Part shown: positions 49,308 through 58,400 of the stretch, piece after piece | How positions within the stretch are numbered: position 1 is the first letter of the stretch | Layout: each line of letters starts with the position of its first letter | From: DASXRA01 sp963737425 | GTDB taxonomy: Bacteria > Actinomycetota > Actinomycetes > Mycobacteriales > Jatrophihabitantaceae | Length of the DNA: 64,000 nucleotides | Reading direction: 5' to 3' | Assembly (NCBI GenBank): GCA_963737425.1 | Contig: CAVTSX010000003.1 | Coordinates: 124,001-188,000, forward strand | Notes under the pieces: model-generated | What the model saw: only the letters and a program-made list of their open reading frames with translations | Databases searched by the model: none | Told to the model about the DNA's origin: nothing | Made by a program: the position numbers and the translations under genes

Positions 49308-50464
49308 GCGCGCCGCTACTGTTGCCACAGTCTGACGGGACGCTGCTCGACCACACGCCGGGCCAGGCATCGAACTGGCCGACGCCGGCCGGGCCGCTCA
49401 CGTCACGAATCGCCTATGCCGCCGCCCATGTAGCCGCGTCGCCGTTCGGCGAGAACACCCCCGGCACTGCTGCCAGCCTGGACTGGGACGCCACGCTCGC
49501 ATTTCGCCGTCACCTATGGGGATTCGGGCTCGGGGTCGCCGAAGCCATGGACACCGCGCAGCGCGGCATGGGCCTGGACTGGGCAGCGACACAGGAGCTC
49601 ATCCGCCGCAGTGCTGCCGAAGCACGTGCCTGCGGCGGCCGCGTCGCGGCCGGAGTCGGCACCGACCACGTCACTGACGCGGAGACCCTCGACGACGTGA
49701 TCGGCGCCTACGAACATCAACTCGAGTTCGTCGAACACGCAGGCGCCGCAGCGATCCTGATGGCCAGTCGCACGCTCGCAGCGATCGCGCACGGACCCGA
49801 CGACTACGCCAAGGTCTACTCGCGCCTGCTCGAGCAGGCGCGTGAACCAGTGATCCTTCATTGGCTCGGGCCGATGTTCGATCCGGCACTGCATGGCTAC
49901 TGGGGAAGCGCCGACCTCGACTTGGCGATGCGGTCGTTCGTCCGCATCGTCACCGAGTACGCGGCAAAGGTGGACGGCGTAAAGGTTTCCCTCCTCGACG
50001 CCGCTCGTGAGGTGCAGCTTCGCAGTCTCCTGCCGCACGGTGTGCGCGTGTACACCGGCGACGACTTCAACTACCCGCAGCTGATCAAGGGCGATGCCGG
50101 GCGGCACAGCGACGCGCTGCTCGGCATCTTCGCCACGATCGCGCCGGCTGCATCCGCTGGGCTGCAGGCCCTGGACCGTGGCGATCTGACGACCTATGAC
50201 CGGGTACTCGACGCCACCGTCCCACTTGCCAGGCATCTGTTCGGCGCACCGACGTACTACTACAAGACCGGAATCGCCTTCCTGGCTTGGCTTTCCGGCT
50301 ACCAACCCGGATTTGCCATGGTCGGCGGACTCGCGTCGGCACGCAGCGCCGTGCATCTCGCCGAGGCGTACCGGCTCGCCGACGATCTCGGTCTGCTAGC
50401 CGATCCCGAGCTCGCCGCACACCGGATGCGCGCGTATCTGACCGTGGCCGGAGTTGCGCGATGA
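49304..50464 (+). CDS. DUF993 protein, dihydrodipicolinate synthase-like TIM barrel
   Basis: A 386-residue protein from the GTG at 49304. Segments such as RIAYAAAHVAASPFGENTPG, YEHQLEFVEHAGAAAILMAS, EPVILHWLGPMFDPALHGYW and AAKVDGVKVSLLDAAREVQL are characteristic of DUF993, related to class I aldolases of the DapA group. The lysine in DGVKVSLLD is a candidate Schiff-base residue by position. It may cleave a keto-sugar acid made by the oxidoreductase, which is inference. It is translationally coupled to both neighbours. Confidence 0.78.
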   Translation: MSAPLLLPQSDGTLLDHTPGQASNWPTPAGPLTSRIAYAAAHVAASPFGENTPGTAASLDWDATLAFRRHLWGFGLGVAEAMDTAQRGMGLDWAATQELIRRSAAEARACGGRVAAGVGTDHVTDAETLDDVIGAYEHQLEFVEHAGAAAILMASRTLAAIAHGPDDYAKVYSRLLEQAREPVILHWLGPMFDPALHGYWGSADLDLAMRSFVRIVTEYAAKVDGVKVSLLDAAREVQLRSLLPHGVRVYTGDDFNYPQLIKGDAGRHSDALLGIFATIAPAASAGLQALDRGDLTTYDRVLDATVPLARHLFGAPTYYYKTGIAFLAWLSGYQPGFAMVGGLASARSAVHLAEAYRLADDLGLLADPELAAHRMRAYLTVAGVAR

Positions 50465-51447
50465 GCGATGTCAGCCGGCTCTCGCTCAACCAGATGACCA
50501 CGAATCGCTGGACACTCCCCCAAGCCGTCGACGCATGTGCACATGCCGGGCTCGGTGCCATCGGCGTGTGGCGAGAACCGCTCGCGGCTACCGGCACAAA
50601 TACAGCGGCTGAGCTGATCGCAGCCTCCGGCCTGCGCGTTTCGTCCTTGTGTCGCGGCGGATTCCTGACCGCGGCGGGCGGCGCATCGCGCCAGGTTGCA
50701 CTCGCCGACAACCGCCGTGCCATCGACGAGGCGGCGGCGCTTGGCGCGGCGTGCCTGGTGATGGTGGTCGGCGGACTGCCCGACGGTTCGCGTGATCTTT
50801 CGGCGGCCCGGGCCAGCGTCGCCGACGGTGTCGCCGCGCTCGTGCCGCACGCGCAGCAGTGCGGCGTCCGACTGGCGCTCGAGCCGTTGCATCCCATGTA
50901 CTGCGCGGATCGGGCCGTGCTGTCGACGCTGGCGCAGTCACTCGACATTGCCGAGCAGTTCCCGCTCGAGCAGGTCGGCGTCGTCGTCGACACGTTCCAC
51001 GTGTGGTGGGATCCGGACCTGCTCGCCCAGATCGAGCGCGCCGGCCCCAGAATCGCGAGCTACCAGATCTGCGACTGGATCACGCCGCTGCCGGCTGACG
51101 CCTTTCTCGCGCGCGGCATGCCCGGCGACGGCCATATCGACTTCGGGCTGATCACCTCAGCCGTTGCCGCAGCGGGCTACGACGGCGACATCGAGGTGGA
51201 GATCTTCAATCGCGAGATATGGGACGCCGACCCGGACCTGGTGCTCGCGACCATGATCAAGCGGTACGAGACGCTCATTCCCGAAGCCACGTCGGCCTCC
51301 TGGCACAGCCGAAATCGTCGCGGTCCGACCGCCGTGCCAGGAGCGCGGGCTGGCACGCCCGGTGATCATCACGATGCCTCTTTCGGCCGCTGGCCGTTAC
51401 GCGATGGCCAGCACCAAGATCACACACCGGGGTCGCGGCCCTTGTGA
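50461..51447 (+). CDS. sugar phosphate isomerase/epimerase-family (AP2Ec-type TIM barrel) protein
   Basis: A 328-residue protein from the ATG at 50461 (overlap ATGA). It shows the xylose-isomerase-like barrel: DACAHAGLGAIGVWRE near the start, CLVMVVGGLPDGSRD, VRLALEPLHPMYCADRAVLS with the metal-binding glutamate, VGVVVDTFHVWWDPDLLAQI with Asp/His, and GHIDFGLITSAVAAAGYDGD. The normal fold ends near residue 280; the last 48 or so residues (from about SASWHSRNRRG) are encoded by the repeat-like DNA downstream and are unlikely to be functional. It is third in the LacI-controlled operon. Members isomerise sugars or cleave 3-keto-glycosides. Confidence 0.8.
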   Translation: MSDVSRLSLNQMTTNRWTLPQAVDACAHAGLGAIGVWREPLAATGTNTAAELIAASGLRVSSLCRGGFLTAAGGASRQVALADNRRAIDEAAALGAACLVMVVGGLPDGSRDLSAARASVADGVAALVPHAQQCGVRLALEPLHPMYCADRAVLSTLAQSLDIAEQFPLEQVGVVVDTFHVWWDPDLLAQIERAGPRIASYQICDWITPLPADAFLARGMPGDGHIDFGLITSAVAAAGYDGDIEVEIFNREIWDADPDLVLATMIKRYETLIPEATSASWHSRNRRGPTAVPGARAGTPGDHHDASFGRWPLRDGQHQDHTPGSRPL

Positions 51448-51583
51448 TCATGATGCCGGCGCCGAGCTATGACCGTCTCGCGGCGACATCGTCACCGCGA
51501 CGCGACGGGCAAACCGCAGCGACGCCCCGGCAGCGCTGCCTCCCGACGCCTCGCCGCCCATCGTTTCGTCGCGCAGCATCCCC

Positions 51584-51681
51584 GGCACGGCGCGTCACGG
51601 CGCTCGCCCTCCCCGCATGATCATCTCTGCTGGAACCGCCATGGGTGGCAGATTCGGCAGAGATGATCAAGACCCGATGGG
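51584..51681 (+). repeat. 98-bp direct repeat, left copy, with a family-1 palindrome
   Basis: This segment recurs at 51938-52035 with about five differences. Inside, TGATCATCTCTGC (51618-51630) and its complement (51657-51669) form a palindrome whose loop ends GGTGGCAGATTC. It is followed by AAGACCCGATGGG in both copies. Confidence 0.92.
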
Positions 51682-51712
51682 CCGGAGCTTCGAAATTGCC
51701 CTTCGGGGCGCG

Positions 51713-51844
51713 CCCGACCTGCCCCGACCACCCCGACCGCCCCGAACCAGCCCGGACCTGCCCCGACCGCCCCGAACCGGCCCGACCGCCCCGACCGCCC
51801 CGACCGCCCCGACCGCCCCGAACCGGCCCGACCGCCCCGACCGG
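51713..51844. repeat. C-rich 9-bp array, G-quadruplex-capable on the minus strand
   Basis: About 130 bases of CCCCGACCG-type units with CCCCGAACCGG variants. On the minus strand this gives runs of GGGG spaced by CGGTC (5 bases) at least four times in a row around 51781-51820, which satisfies the usual G-quadruplex pattern. No gene uses it. Confidence 0.88.
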
Positions 51845-51853
51845 CAGTCTTCG

Positions 51854-51905
51854 TGATCATCTCTGGTGGATCTGCCATCGGAGGCATCACCAGCAGAGAT
51901 GACCA
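51854..51905. repeat. family-1 palindrome, inverted middle copy
   Basis: TGATCATCTCTG (51854-51865) pairs with CAGAGATGACCA (51894-51905) with one mismatch. Read on the minus strand it has GATGGCAGATCC next to the arm, so it is the same element as at 28983 and 51618 but in reverse orientation. Confidence 0.8.
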
Positions 51906-51937
51906 TGAAGCAGGCGGGCGACAGCGCTCGCGATAAC

Positions 51938-52035
51938 GGCACGGCGCGTCACTGCGCTGGCCATCCCCGCATGATCATCTCTGCTGGAACCGCCATGGGC
52001 GGCAGATTCGGCAGAGATGATCAAGACCCGATGGG
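51938..52035 (+). repeat. 98-bp direct repeat, right copy, with a family-1 palindrome
   Basis: Partner of 51584-51681. The palindrome arms are 51972-51984 and 52011-52023, and the loop ends GGCGGCAGATTC. The two copies bracket the C-rich array and the inverted middle palindrome. Confidence 0.92.
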
Positions 52036-52110
52036 AGGTCTGGGGCCGCCGCACCCGGGCCAGGTCGCGATCTTCGGCTGTAGTACCAGGGCGATTTAGC
52101 GACGGCCTAT

Positions 52111-52171
52111 CGACGACCTGGCGACGACCTGGCGACGACCTGGCGACGACCTGGCGACGACCCAGGACGAC
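52111..52171 (+). repeat. 11-bp tandem array
   Basis: CGACGACCTGG is repeated about four and a half times in register, then decays (CGACGACCCAGG, ACGACCTAG). It lies about 75 bases before the small membrane protein gene. Confidence 0.9.
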
Positions 52172-52246
52172 CTAGTGACGATCGGCGTCCAACCCTTGCC
52201 GTTTTTTGTCGGTGATCCGTGTCAATGTGGATCAGGGAGGCAGAAG

Positions 52247-52576
52247 ATGATCGAGATGCTGTTCGCGGCGCTGGTAATCGCGCTCGTTGTCGTCGTTGTC
52301 AGGTATTGGACTCGCCGGCCGGCGCCACCGCGCCCGCACGCCCGTCCACCGTCGCCCGGCCGCCGGGTCGGCCCAGCGCCGCGACCGGTGGACCCACCGA
52401 GCAAGCCCGGCTCGGGCACCGACGACGTCGGTGGCTGGCTGGTCGGGCACGAGGTAGCGCATGGTTCGGCGGGGTTCGCGGGCGATCCGTTACCGGGCGG
52501 GCATCTTGGCAGCGCGTCGAGTCTGGCCTACTGGGGCGGCATGTTCGACGAGGACGAGGACGAGGACGACGGCTGA
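52247..52576 (+). CDS. small single-pass membrane protein with proline-rich linker and acidic tail
   Basis: About 109 residues from the ATG at 52247, which has GGGAGG 6 bases upstream; the open frame from 52175 is longer but lacks a ribosome site. A hydrophobic helix starts at residue 4 (LFAALVIALVVVVVRYW). A Pro/Arg-rich stretch of about 35 residues follows, then a Gly-rich part (GGWLVGHEVAHGSAGFAGD) and a terminal cluster DEDEDEDD. I do not recognise a family. HEVAHG faintly resembles a zinc HExxH-like motif but lacks the order needed, so I do not call it a protease. Confidence 0.6.
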   Translation: MIEMLFAALVIALVVVVVRYWTRRPAPPRPHARPPSPGRRVGPAPRPVDPPSKPGSGTDDVGGWLVGHEVAHGSAGFAGDPLPGGHLGSASSLAYWGGMFDEDEDEDDG

Positions 52577-52626
52577 CCGCCGATCTCCCTGATGCCCAAC
52601 GGCGCGCCGACGCAGTCGACCCCGAT

Positions 52627-55422
52627 TCACCCGTTGTCGGCCGAGGCCAGCAGCGTGGCCAGGTCGCGGCGGGAGCGACCACCGAGCTTGCGCAGCGCAC
52701 TGGCCACGTGGCTCTCGACCGTGCGGCGCGAGACGTACAACTGCTTCGCGATCTCCTGGTTGGTCGTGCCGGACGCCGCCAGCACGGCGACCTCGCGCTC
52801 GCGCGGCGACAGCGTCGTACCGTACGCCCGCCGCCCGCCGCGCCACGGATAAGGGACGGGCACTCCGAACTCGCGCAGCGCCTGCCGGACGCGCGCGACG
52901 TCACGGCGCGCGCCCATCTGGTCGAACCGGCGCAGCGCCTGCTGCAGCAGCGTCGGCCCGGACGCGTCATCGTGCCGGGTTCGCCACCACCCCAGTCGTG
53001 TCTCGGCATCGGTCTGCTCGTAACGCAGGCCCAGCGCGGCGAACCGGTCCCGGGCGTCCTCGAGCAGCGAGCCGTCGCCACCGAGCACGGCGCGGCACAC
53101 CGCGAGCCGAGCCTGCGCTGCCGGAGCCGCGGCACCACGCAGTTCGACTGCGAGCTCGTCGACGAGCCCGCGAGTGCTGTCGAGCCGTCCGAGGCGATCC
53201 ATCGAGTCGACGACGCACAGCACGCTGTCCGCGCCGCATGCCCATAGGCCTTTCGCCCGGACGATGTCGAGCGCGCGCGCTGCTTCGTTCGCCGCGGCCT
53301 GTGGCCGGTCGGTGTCGAGCAGCAGCCGCGACAGCTGCGCGAGCGCCGGCACCAGCGGGCGGAACGCGCCCACCCGGGCGGCCCCGGCGATCACCTCACG
53401 CAGATGCGACTCGGCTTCCTGGGCATCGCCCTGGAGGGCGAGCACGGTGCCGAGCAGGGATCGCGCATCCAGTTCGGCCGCGGTGAACTCGCTCGGTTCG
53501 CGCACGAGGGCTCGGGCCCGCTCGTCCAGTCCGGTCCAGCGTCCGGCGGCGAGATCGACCCAGGCGCCGATGAGCTCGACGATGCCGGCGAAGCGCAGGT
53601 AGGCCACCTCGTCGACGACGTGCGTGGACTCGGCGAGCAGCGACTCAGCCTGAGCGACGTCGCCCATGTGCAGCGCAGCCTGCGCCCAGTTCAGGCAGGC
53701 CCGGGCGTGCTCGCGCGGATCGACGAGCAGGCGGCGCAGTGCGTCGACCAGCGGCCAGCCGGACGCGTCGCCCATCTCGACGGCGAGCGACGTCCGCGCG
53801 ATACCGACGGCGGCCACGACCGCAGGATCGTCGGTGCGCGCCGCGGCGGCGTCGGCCTGCGCGGCGCGGGCGATGTGCACGGCGACGGGGCGCTCGACCA
53901 CGATGTCGGGCACGGCCAGGATGGCCAGGGCGCGCGCGAGCAGGGCCGGGCGCCCGCCGAGATCGTCCACCGACCGCTCGATCTCCCGGTAGCCCCGTTC
54001 CGCCTCGCCCTGCTGGCGCAACAACCGGCCGAGCATGAACCGCAGCTCGCCGCGGACCGATGGTTCGAGCCCATCGGCGTCGAGCAGCTCGGCGAGTACG
54101 GGGACGGCGGCGGCCTGGGCCAGGCCGTCGACCGCGGCCCGGGCGAGCTTGCCGGCCAGCCGGATCCGGTCGCCGATCGGCACGTCCGACGCTCGGACGG
54201 CCGGCACCAGGAACCGCGCCGCGGTCGCGTCGTCGCCGTGCGATACGGCGAGGTCGGCCGCGGCCTCGGCGCTGCGCACGAACTGCGCGGTCGCGCCTGC
54301 CTGCTCGTAGTGGTGCGCGAGGCGAGCCACCGGTTTGGGTTCGGCGCCGTCGTCGAGCAGTTGCGCGACCCGCAGGTGCAGCCACCGGCGGGTCGGCGGC
54401 GGCAGAGCCGCGTGGATCACCTGCCAGGCCAGCGCGTGGCGGAACCGGCACTGCCCGTCCTGTTCGTGCAGCAGTCCCGCGGCCAGGCCGTGCGTCAACG
54501 CCTGCGCCACGCGCTCCGGGTCGCCGGCCAGCCGGACGAGCAGCGTCACGTCGGGCGTCGCGCCGAGCACGGCCGCGGCGCTCAGCACCTCGCGCGTGTC
54601 GTTGTCCAGCGCGGCCCAGCGGGCCAGCAGCAGGTCGCGCAGCGCGGCGGGCACCGGCAGGCCGTGGTTGAGGTCAGGGGCAGCGCGCAGGACCTCCTCG
54701 ATCACGAACGGGATCCCGCCCGTCGCCTCGACCAGCGAGGCGACGAACCGGTCCGGCAACTCGGTCGAGTCGAGGATGCGCCGGGCGAGCTCGCCGACCT
54801 GGTGCGGCGACAGGGCGTCGAGGGTGATGCGGGTGGACGCTCCCGCGCTGCGCGCCGCCTCCCAGATCGGCAGCTCGCCGCCCGTCTCGCTGCGCAGGGT
54901 CAGCACGACTGCGAGCCGGGCCGGCAGCCGCGCGGCGAGGAACGCGACGAACTCGCAGGTGCCGGCGTCGGCCCAGTGCACGTCTTCGAGGACGAGCACG
55001 GCCGGGCCGATGTCGCCGAGCAGCGCGACCACTGCGCGAAACAGGCGGTGCCGCTCGGCCTGCCGGTAGCCGAGCGGTGGCGGCGCCGGGGGCAGTGCTG
55101 CCGCGAGCTCGGGCAGGTACGGCACGAGCGCGCCGACGACGGGGTTGAGCCGATCCGGCGGCGGTAGCCGGTCGGACTGCCCGCGCACGGCGTCGAACAC
55201 CGGACCGAGCGGGAACGGCTCCTGCACCGGCTCGCAGCCGCCGGTCAACTGCCGGATGCCGTGCAGCCCGGACAGCGCCTCGCTGACCAGCCGGCTCTTG
55301 CCGATGCCCGCCTCGCCGTCCACGATCACGAGCGCCGGGGCGGAGGTGAGCGCGCGGCGCAGCGTGGCGAGTTCGCCGGACCGCCCCACGAAACCGGGCA
55401 AAACCCTCACCGCGGCGCTCAC
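52627..55422 (-). CDS. LAL-type ATPase transcriptional regulator (LuxR family)
   Basis: A 931-residue protein. The N-terminal AAA/NACHT-like ATPase has Walker A GEAGIGKSR near residue 36 and Walker B VLVLEDVHWAD near 143. A long TPR-like helical middle follows (residues about 330-850). The C-terminal LuxR helix-turn-helix is LSPREREVAVLAASGTTNQE through IAKQLYVSRRTVESHV, residues about 865-925. The family regulates secondary metabolism, carbohydrate use or secretion. It is divergent from the S53 peptidase gene with 75 bases between them and is its plausible regulator. The protein is complete. Confidence 0.93.
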   Translation of the reverse strand: MSAAVRVLPGFVGRSGELATLRRALTSAPALVIVDGEAGIGKSRLVSEALSGLHGIRQLTGGCEPVQEPFPLGPVFDAVRGQSDRLPPPDRLNPVVGALVPYLPELAAALPPAPPPLGYRQAERHRLFRAVVALLGDIGPAVLVLEDVHWADAGTCEFVAFLAARLPARLAVVLTLRSETGGELPIWEAARSAGASTRITLDALSPHQVGELARRILDSTELPDRFVASLVEATGGIPFVIEEVLRAAPDLNHGLPVPAALRDLLLARWAALDNDTREVLSAAAVLGATPDVTLLVRLAGDPERVAQALTHGLAAGLLHEQDGQCRFRHALAWQVIHAALPPPTRRWLHLRVAQLLDDGAEPKPVARLAHHYEQAGATAQFVRSAEAAADLAVSHGDDATAARFLVPAVRASDVPIGDRIRLAGKLARAAVDGLAQAAAVPVLAELLDADGLEPSVRGELRFMLGRLLRQQGEAERGYREIERSVDDLGGRPALLARALAILAVPDIVVERPVAVHIARAAQADAAAARTDDPAVVAAVGIARTSLAVEMGDASGWPLVDALRRLLVDPREHARACLNWAQAALHMGDVAQAESLLAESTHVVDEVAYLRFAGIVELIGAWVDLAAGRWTGLDERARALVREPSEFTAAELDARSLLGTVLALQGDAQEAESHLREVIAGAARVGAFRPLVPALAQLSRLLLDTDRPQAAANEAARALDIVRAKGLWACGADSVLCVVDSMDRLGRLDSTRGLVDELAVELRGAAAPAAQARLAVCRAVLGGDGSLLEDARDRFAALGLRYEQTDAETRLGWWRTRHDDASGPTLLQQALRRFDQMGARRDVARVRQALREFGVPVPYPWRGGRRAYGTTLSPREREVAVLAASGTTNQEIAKQLYVSRRTVESHVASALRKLGGRSRRDLATLLASADNG

Positions 55423-55497
55423 GATGCCCCCGTAGGAGTCAAAATTCAGTAGTCGCTACGGATCATCCCATTCTGTGCCGCATGGTCGAGTCGTCGC

Positions 55498-58400
55498 ATG
55501 AGACTTCGGGGGATCGTCGCCGTCCTCGCGTTGGCGACGGCCGGCGCGCCGGTGGCGCAGGCCGTGCCGCCCAGCAGTCACACGCAGGTCGTGTGCTCCG
55601 CCCCGGCGAAGAAGGGCCAGATGCGGTGCCTGTCGCTGCTGCGCACCGGCATCGCGTCGCCCAGGACCGCGCAGGACACCCCCGCTGGCTACGGGCCGAG
55701 CGACATCCAGGACGCCTACAACCTGCCCGCCGGCGGGGGCGCCGGGATGACCGTCGCGATCGTCGACGCGTTCGACGATCCGAGTGCCGAGGCCGACCTC
55801 GCCGCGTGGCGGACCCAGTACGGGCTGCCGCCCTGCACCACAGCCAACGGCTGCTTCCGCAAGATCGACCAGCGGGGCGGCACCGACTACCCGGCCCCGA
55901 ACGGGGATTGGGCCGTCGAGATCTCTCTCGACCTGGACGCGGTGTCGGCCGCCTGCCCGGCGTGCCACCTGCTGCTGGTCGAGTCCGACGACAACCTCCT
56001 CGACAACCTTGGCGCGGCCGTCAACCAGGCGGTCGCACAGGGGGCGCCGATCGTGTCCAACTCCTACGGCGGCGACGAGGACCCCGCCCAGACCGATTTC
56101 GACTCGCAGTTCTTCGACCACCCGGGCACCGCGATCGTGGCCAGCTCCGGAGACTTCGGCTACGGCGTGGAATACCCGGCGGCGTCGCAGTTCGTGACGT
56201 CGGTCGGCGGCACGTCGCTGGTGCGCGACTCGAACAGCAGCCGGGGCTGGGCGGAGACGGTGTGGGACAGCAACGGCCAGGGACCGGGCAGTGGCTGCTC
56301 GCAGTTCGACGCGAAGCCGTCCTGGCAAGGTGATTCCGGCTGCGACATGCGCGCGGTCGCCGACGTCTCGGCCGTCGCCGATCCGAACACCGGACTGGCC
56401 GTGTACGACACGTTCCAGCAGTCCGGATGGCTCGTCGCCGGCGGGACGAGCCTGGCTGCGCCGCTGATCGCCGGCGTGTACGCGCTGGGCGGCAAGCCCG
56501 GTTCCGGCGAGTACCCGGCGTCGTACGCGTACGCGCAGCCCCCCGCGCTGAACGACGTGACGTCCGGGAAGAACGGCTCGTGCGATCCCGCCTACCTGTG
56601 CACGGCCGGGCCGGGCTACGACGGGCCGACCGGCCTCGGCAGCCCGAACGGTACGGCGGCGTTCAAGGCGCTCGGCCCGCACGGCGACGTCGCCGGCACG
56701 GTGACCGACGCGAGCAGCGGGGCGCCGATCGCCAAGGCCACGGTGAGCGCCGGCGCCGCTCGCGATACCACCGACGTGCAGGGCCATTACGACCTCACAC
56801 TGCCGGTCGGCACCCACGACGTAACGGCGACGATGTTCGGTTACGACGCCTCGCAGGCGAGCGTCACCATCGCCGAGGGCGCCACCGCCACACACGACTT
56901 CGCGTTGGCGGCCCAGCCGCGGGTGACGCTGCGTGGCACGGTGAGCGAGGGCTCCGGCCACGGCTGGCCGCTGGCCGCCACGCTCACCGTGGCCGGCATG
57001 CCCGGCGGCACGTTCCGCACCGATCCGGCGACCGGCCGCTACTCGGTCTCATTGCCGGCTGACGCCACGTACCAGGTGAGCGTCGCCGGCGGCTACCCCG
57101 GCCTGACTCCGCAGGCCGCGGCCGTGGCGCTCGGCGGCACCGACGTGGTGCACGACTTCCGGTTGCCGGCCGACCCGTACACCTGCACGGCGCCCGGGTA
57201 CCAGGCCGGCGACAACCGCACCGTCTACCAGCAGACGTTCGACGATCCGACGACACCGGCCGGCTGGACCGTCGCCGACAACGCCGGCAACGACGATGTG
57301 TGGCGCTTCGACGACGATCGCGGGTTCGGCAACCGCACCGGCGGAGACGGCCTCTACGCCTGGGTGTTCTCGGCCGGCTACGGTCCGGACGAGCATCAGG
57401 ACACGTCGCTCGTCTCGCCCGTCTTCGACCTGAGTTCGGTCGACACCCCGGCCGTCTGGTTCGACACCGACTACAGCGCCGATGCGCACTCGACGGCTGA
57501 CGTGGACGTCTCCGTCGACGGCGGGACGACCTGGACCAACGCCTGGCGGCAAACCACCGGCAGCGTCTTCAGCTCCCGGGTCATGGCGCCGATCCCGCAG
57601 GCAGCGGGCCAGTCGCAGGTACGGTTCCGGTTCCACTACATGGCCGCGTTCGACGGCTGGTGGATGGTCGACGACGCCGCGATCGGCGATCGCGTCTGTA
57701 CCCCGCAGGACGGCGGCCTGCTGCTCGGGCGCGTCAGCGACCGCAACACCGGTTCCGCGCTCGCGGGCGCGACGGTGGCTGGCACGACGTCGGATTCGGC
57801 CGGTTCCTACTGGACGTTCTCGCCGGGGGGCGCGCGGCCGTTCACCGCGTCGATGACGCGCTACCAGGCGCTGACGCAGACCGTCGACGTCGCGGCGAAC
57901 GCGACCACGGTGGCCGACTTCGCACTCGCCGCGGGGAATCTGTCGATCGCACAGGACAGCGTCGACGCCACGATGCCGCTCGGCGGCACCGCGACCCGGA
58001 CCGTCACGATTCGCAACGACGGCACCGCGCCGGCGACTCTCGACCTCTCCGAGACGCCCGACGGCAGCACGCCATTGGCTTCGCATCGTGGCGCCCCGGT
58101 GCAGACCATCCGCGGCCACTTCTCACCGCACATACCCCGGCGTATGGCAGCCCCCGGCACCGCCAACTACGGCGTGGTCGCAGCGGGCGCCGGCCCGTGG
58201 ACGTCCGCCGCCGACTACACGAGCGCGCTCGCCTACAACGTCGCGGGCTACAACGCAGGCACCGTGTACGTCGTCGGCGGCGAGTCGGCCGCCGGCGTGT
58301 TGCGCAGCGGCCACGCCTACGACGCGGCGTCCGGGGCCTGGCGGCCGATCGCCGACATGCCGCAGGCCCGGGCCGCCCCGGTGGCGGGCTTTCTGGGCGG

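Larger units (their letters stand above)
51448..52246. other. gene-free, repeat-dense region of about 800 bp
   Basis: No credible coding sequence is present on either strand. The stretch holds three family-1 palindromes, a 98-bp direct repeat, a C-rich 9-bp array, an 11-bp tandem array and, just before the next gene, a small GATCC/GGATC hairpin (52213-52234). The parts are listed separately. Confidence 0.85.

Noticed and set aside
51713..51844. C-rich array as a coding proline/arginine-rich protein
   Set aside because: Open frames exist only because of the 9-bp period; there is no ribosome site and no conserved sequence on either side.
52247..52576. HEVAHG in the small membrane protein as a metalloprotease motif
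   Set aside because: HExxH needs glutamate after the first histidine and a histidine three residues on; HEVAH fits the letters, but it is in a Gly-rich unstructured context with no third ligand or catalytic domain.
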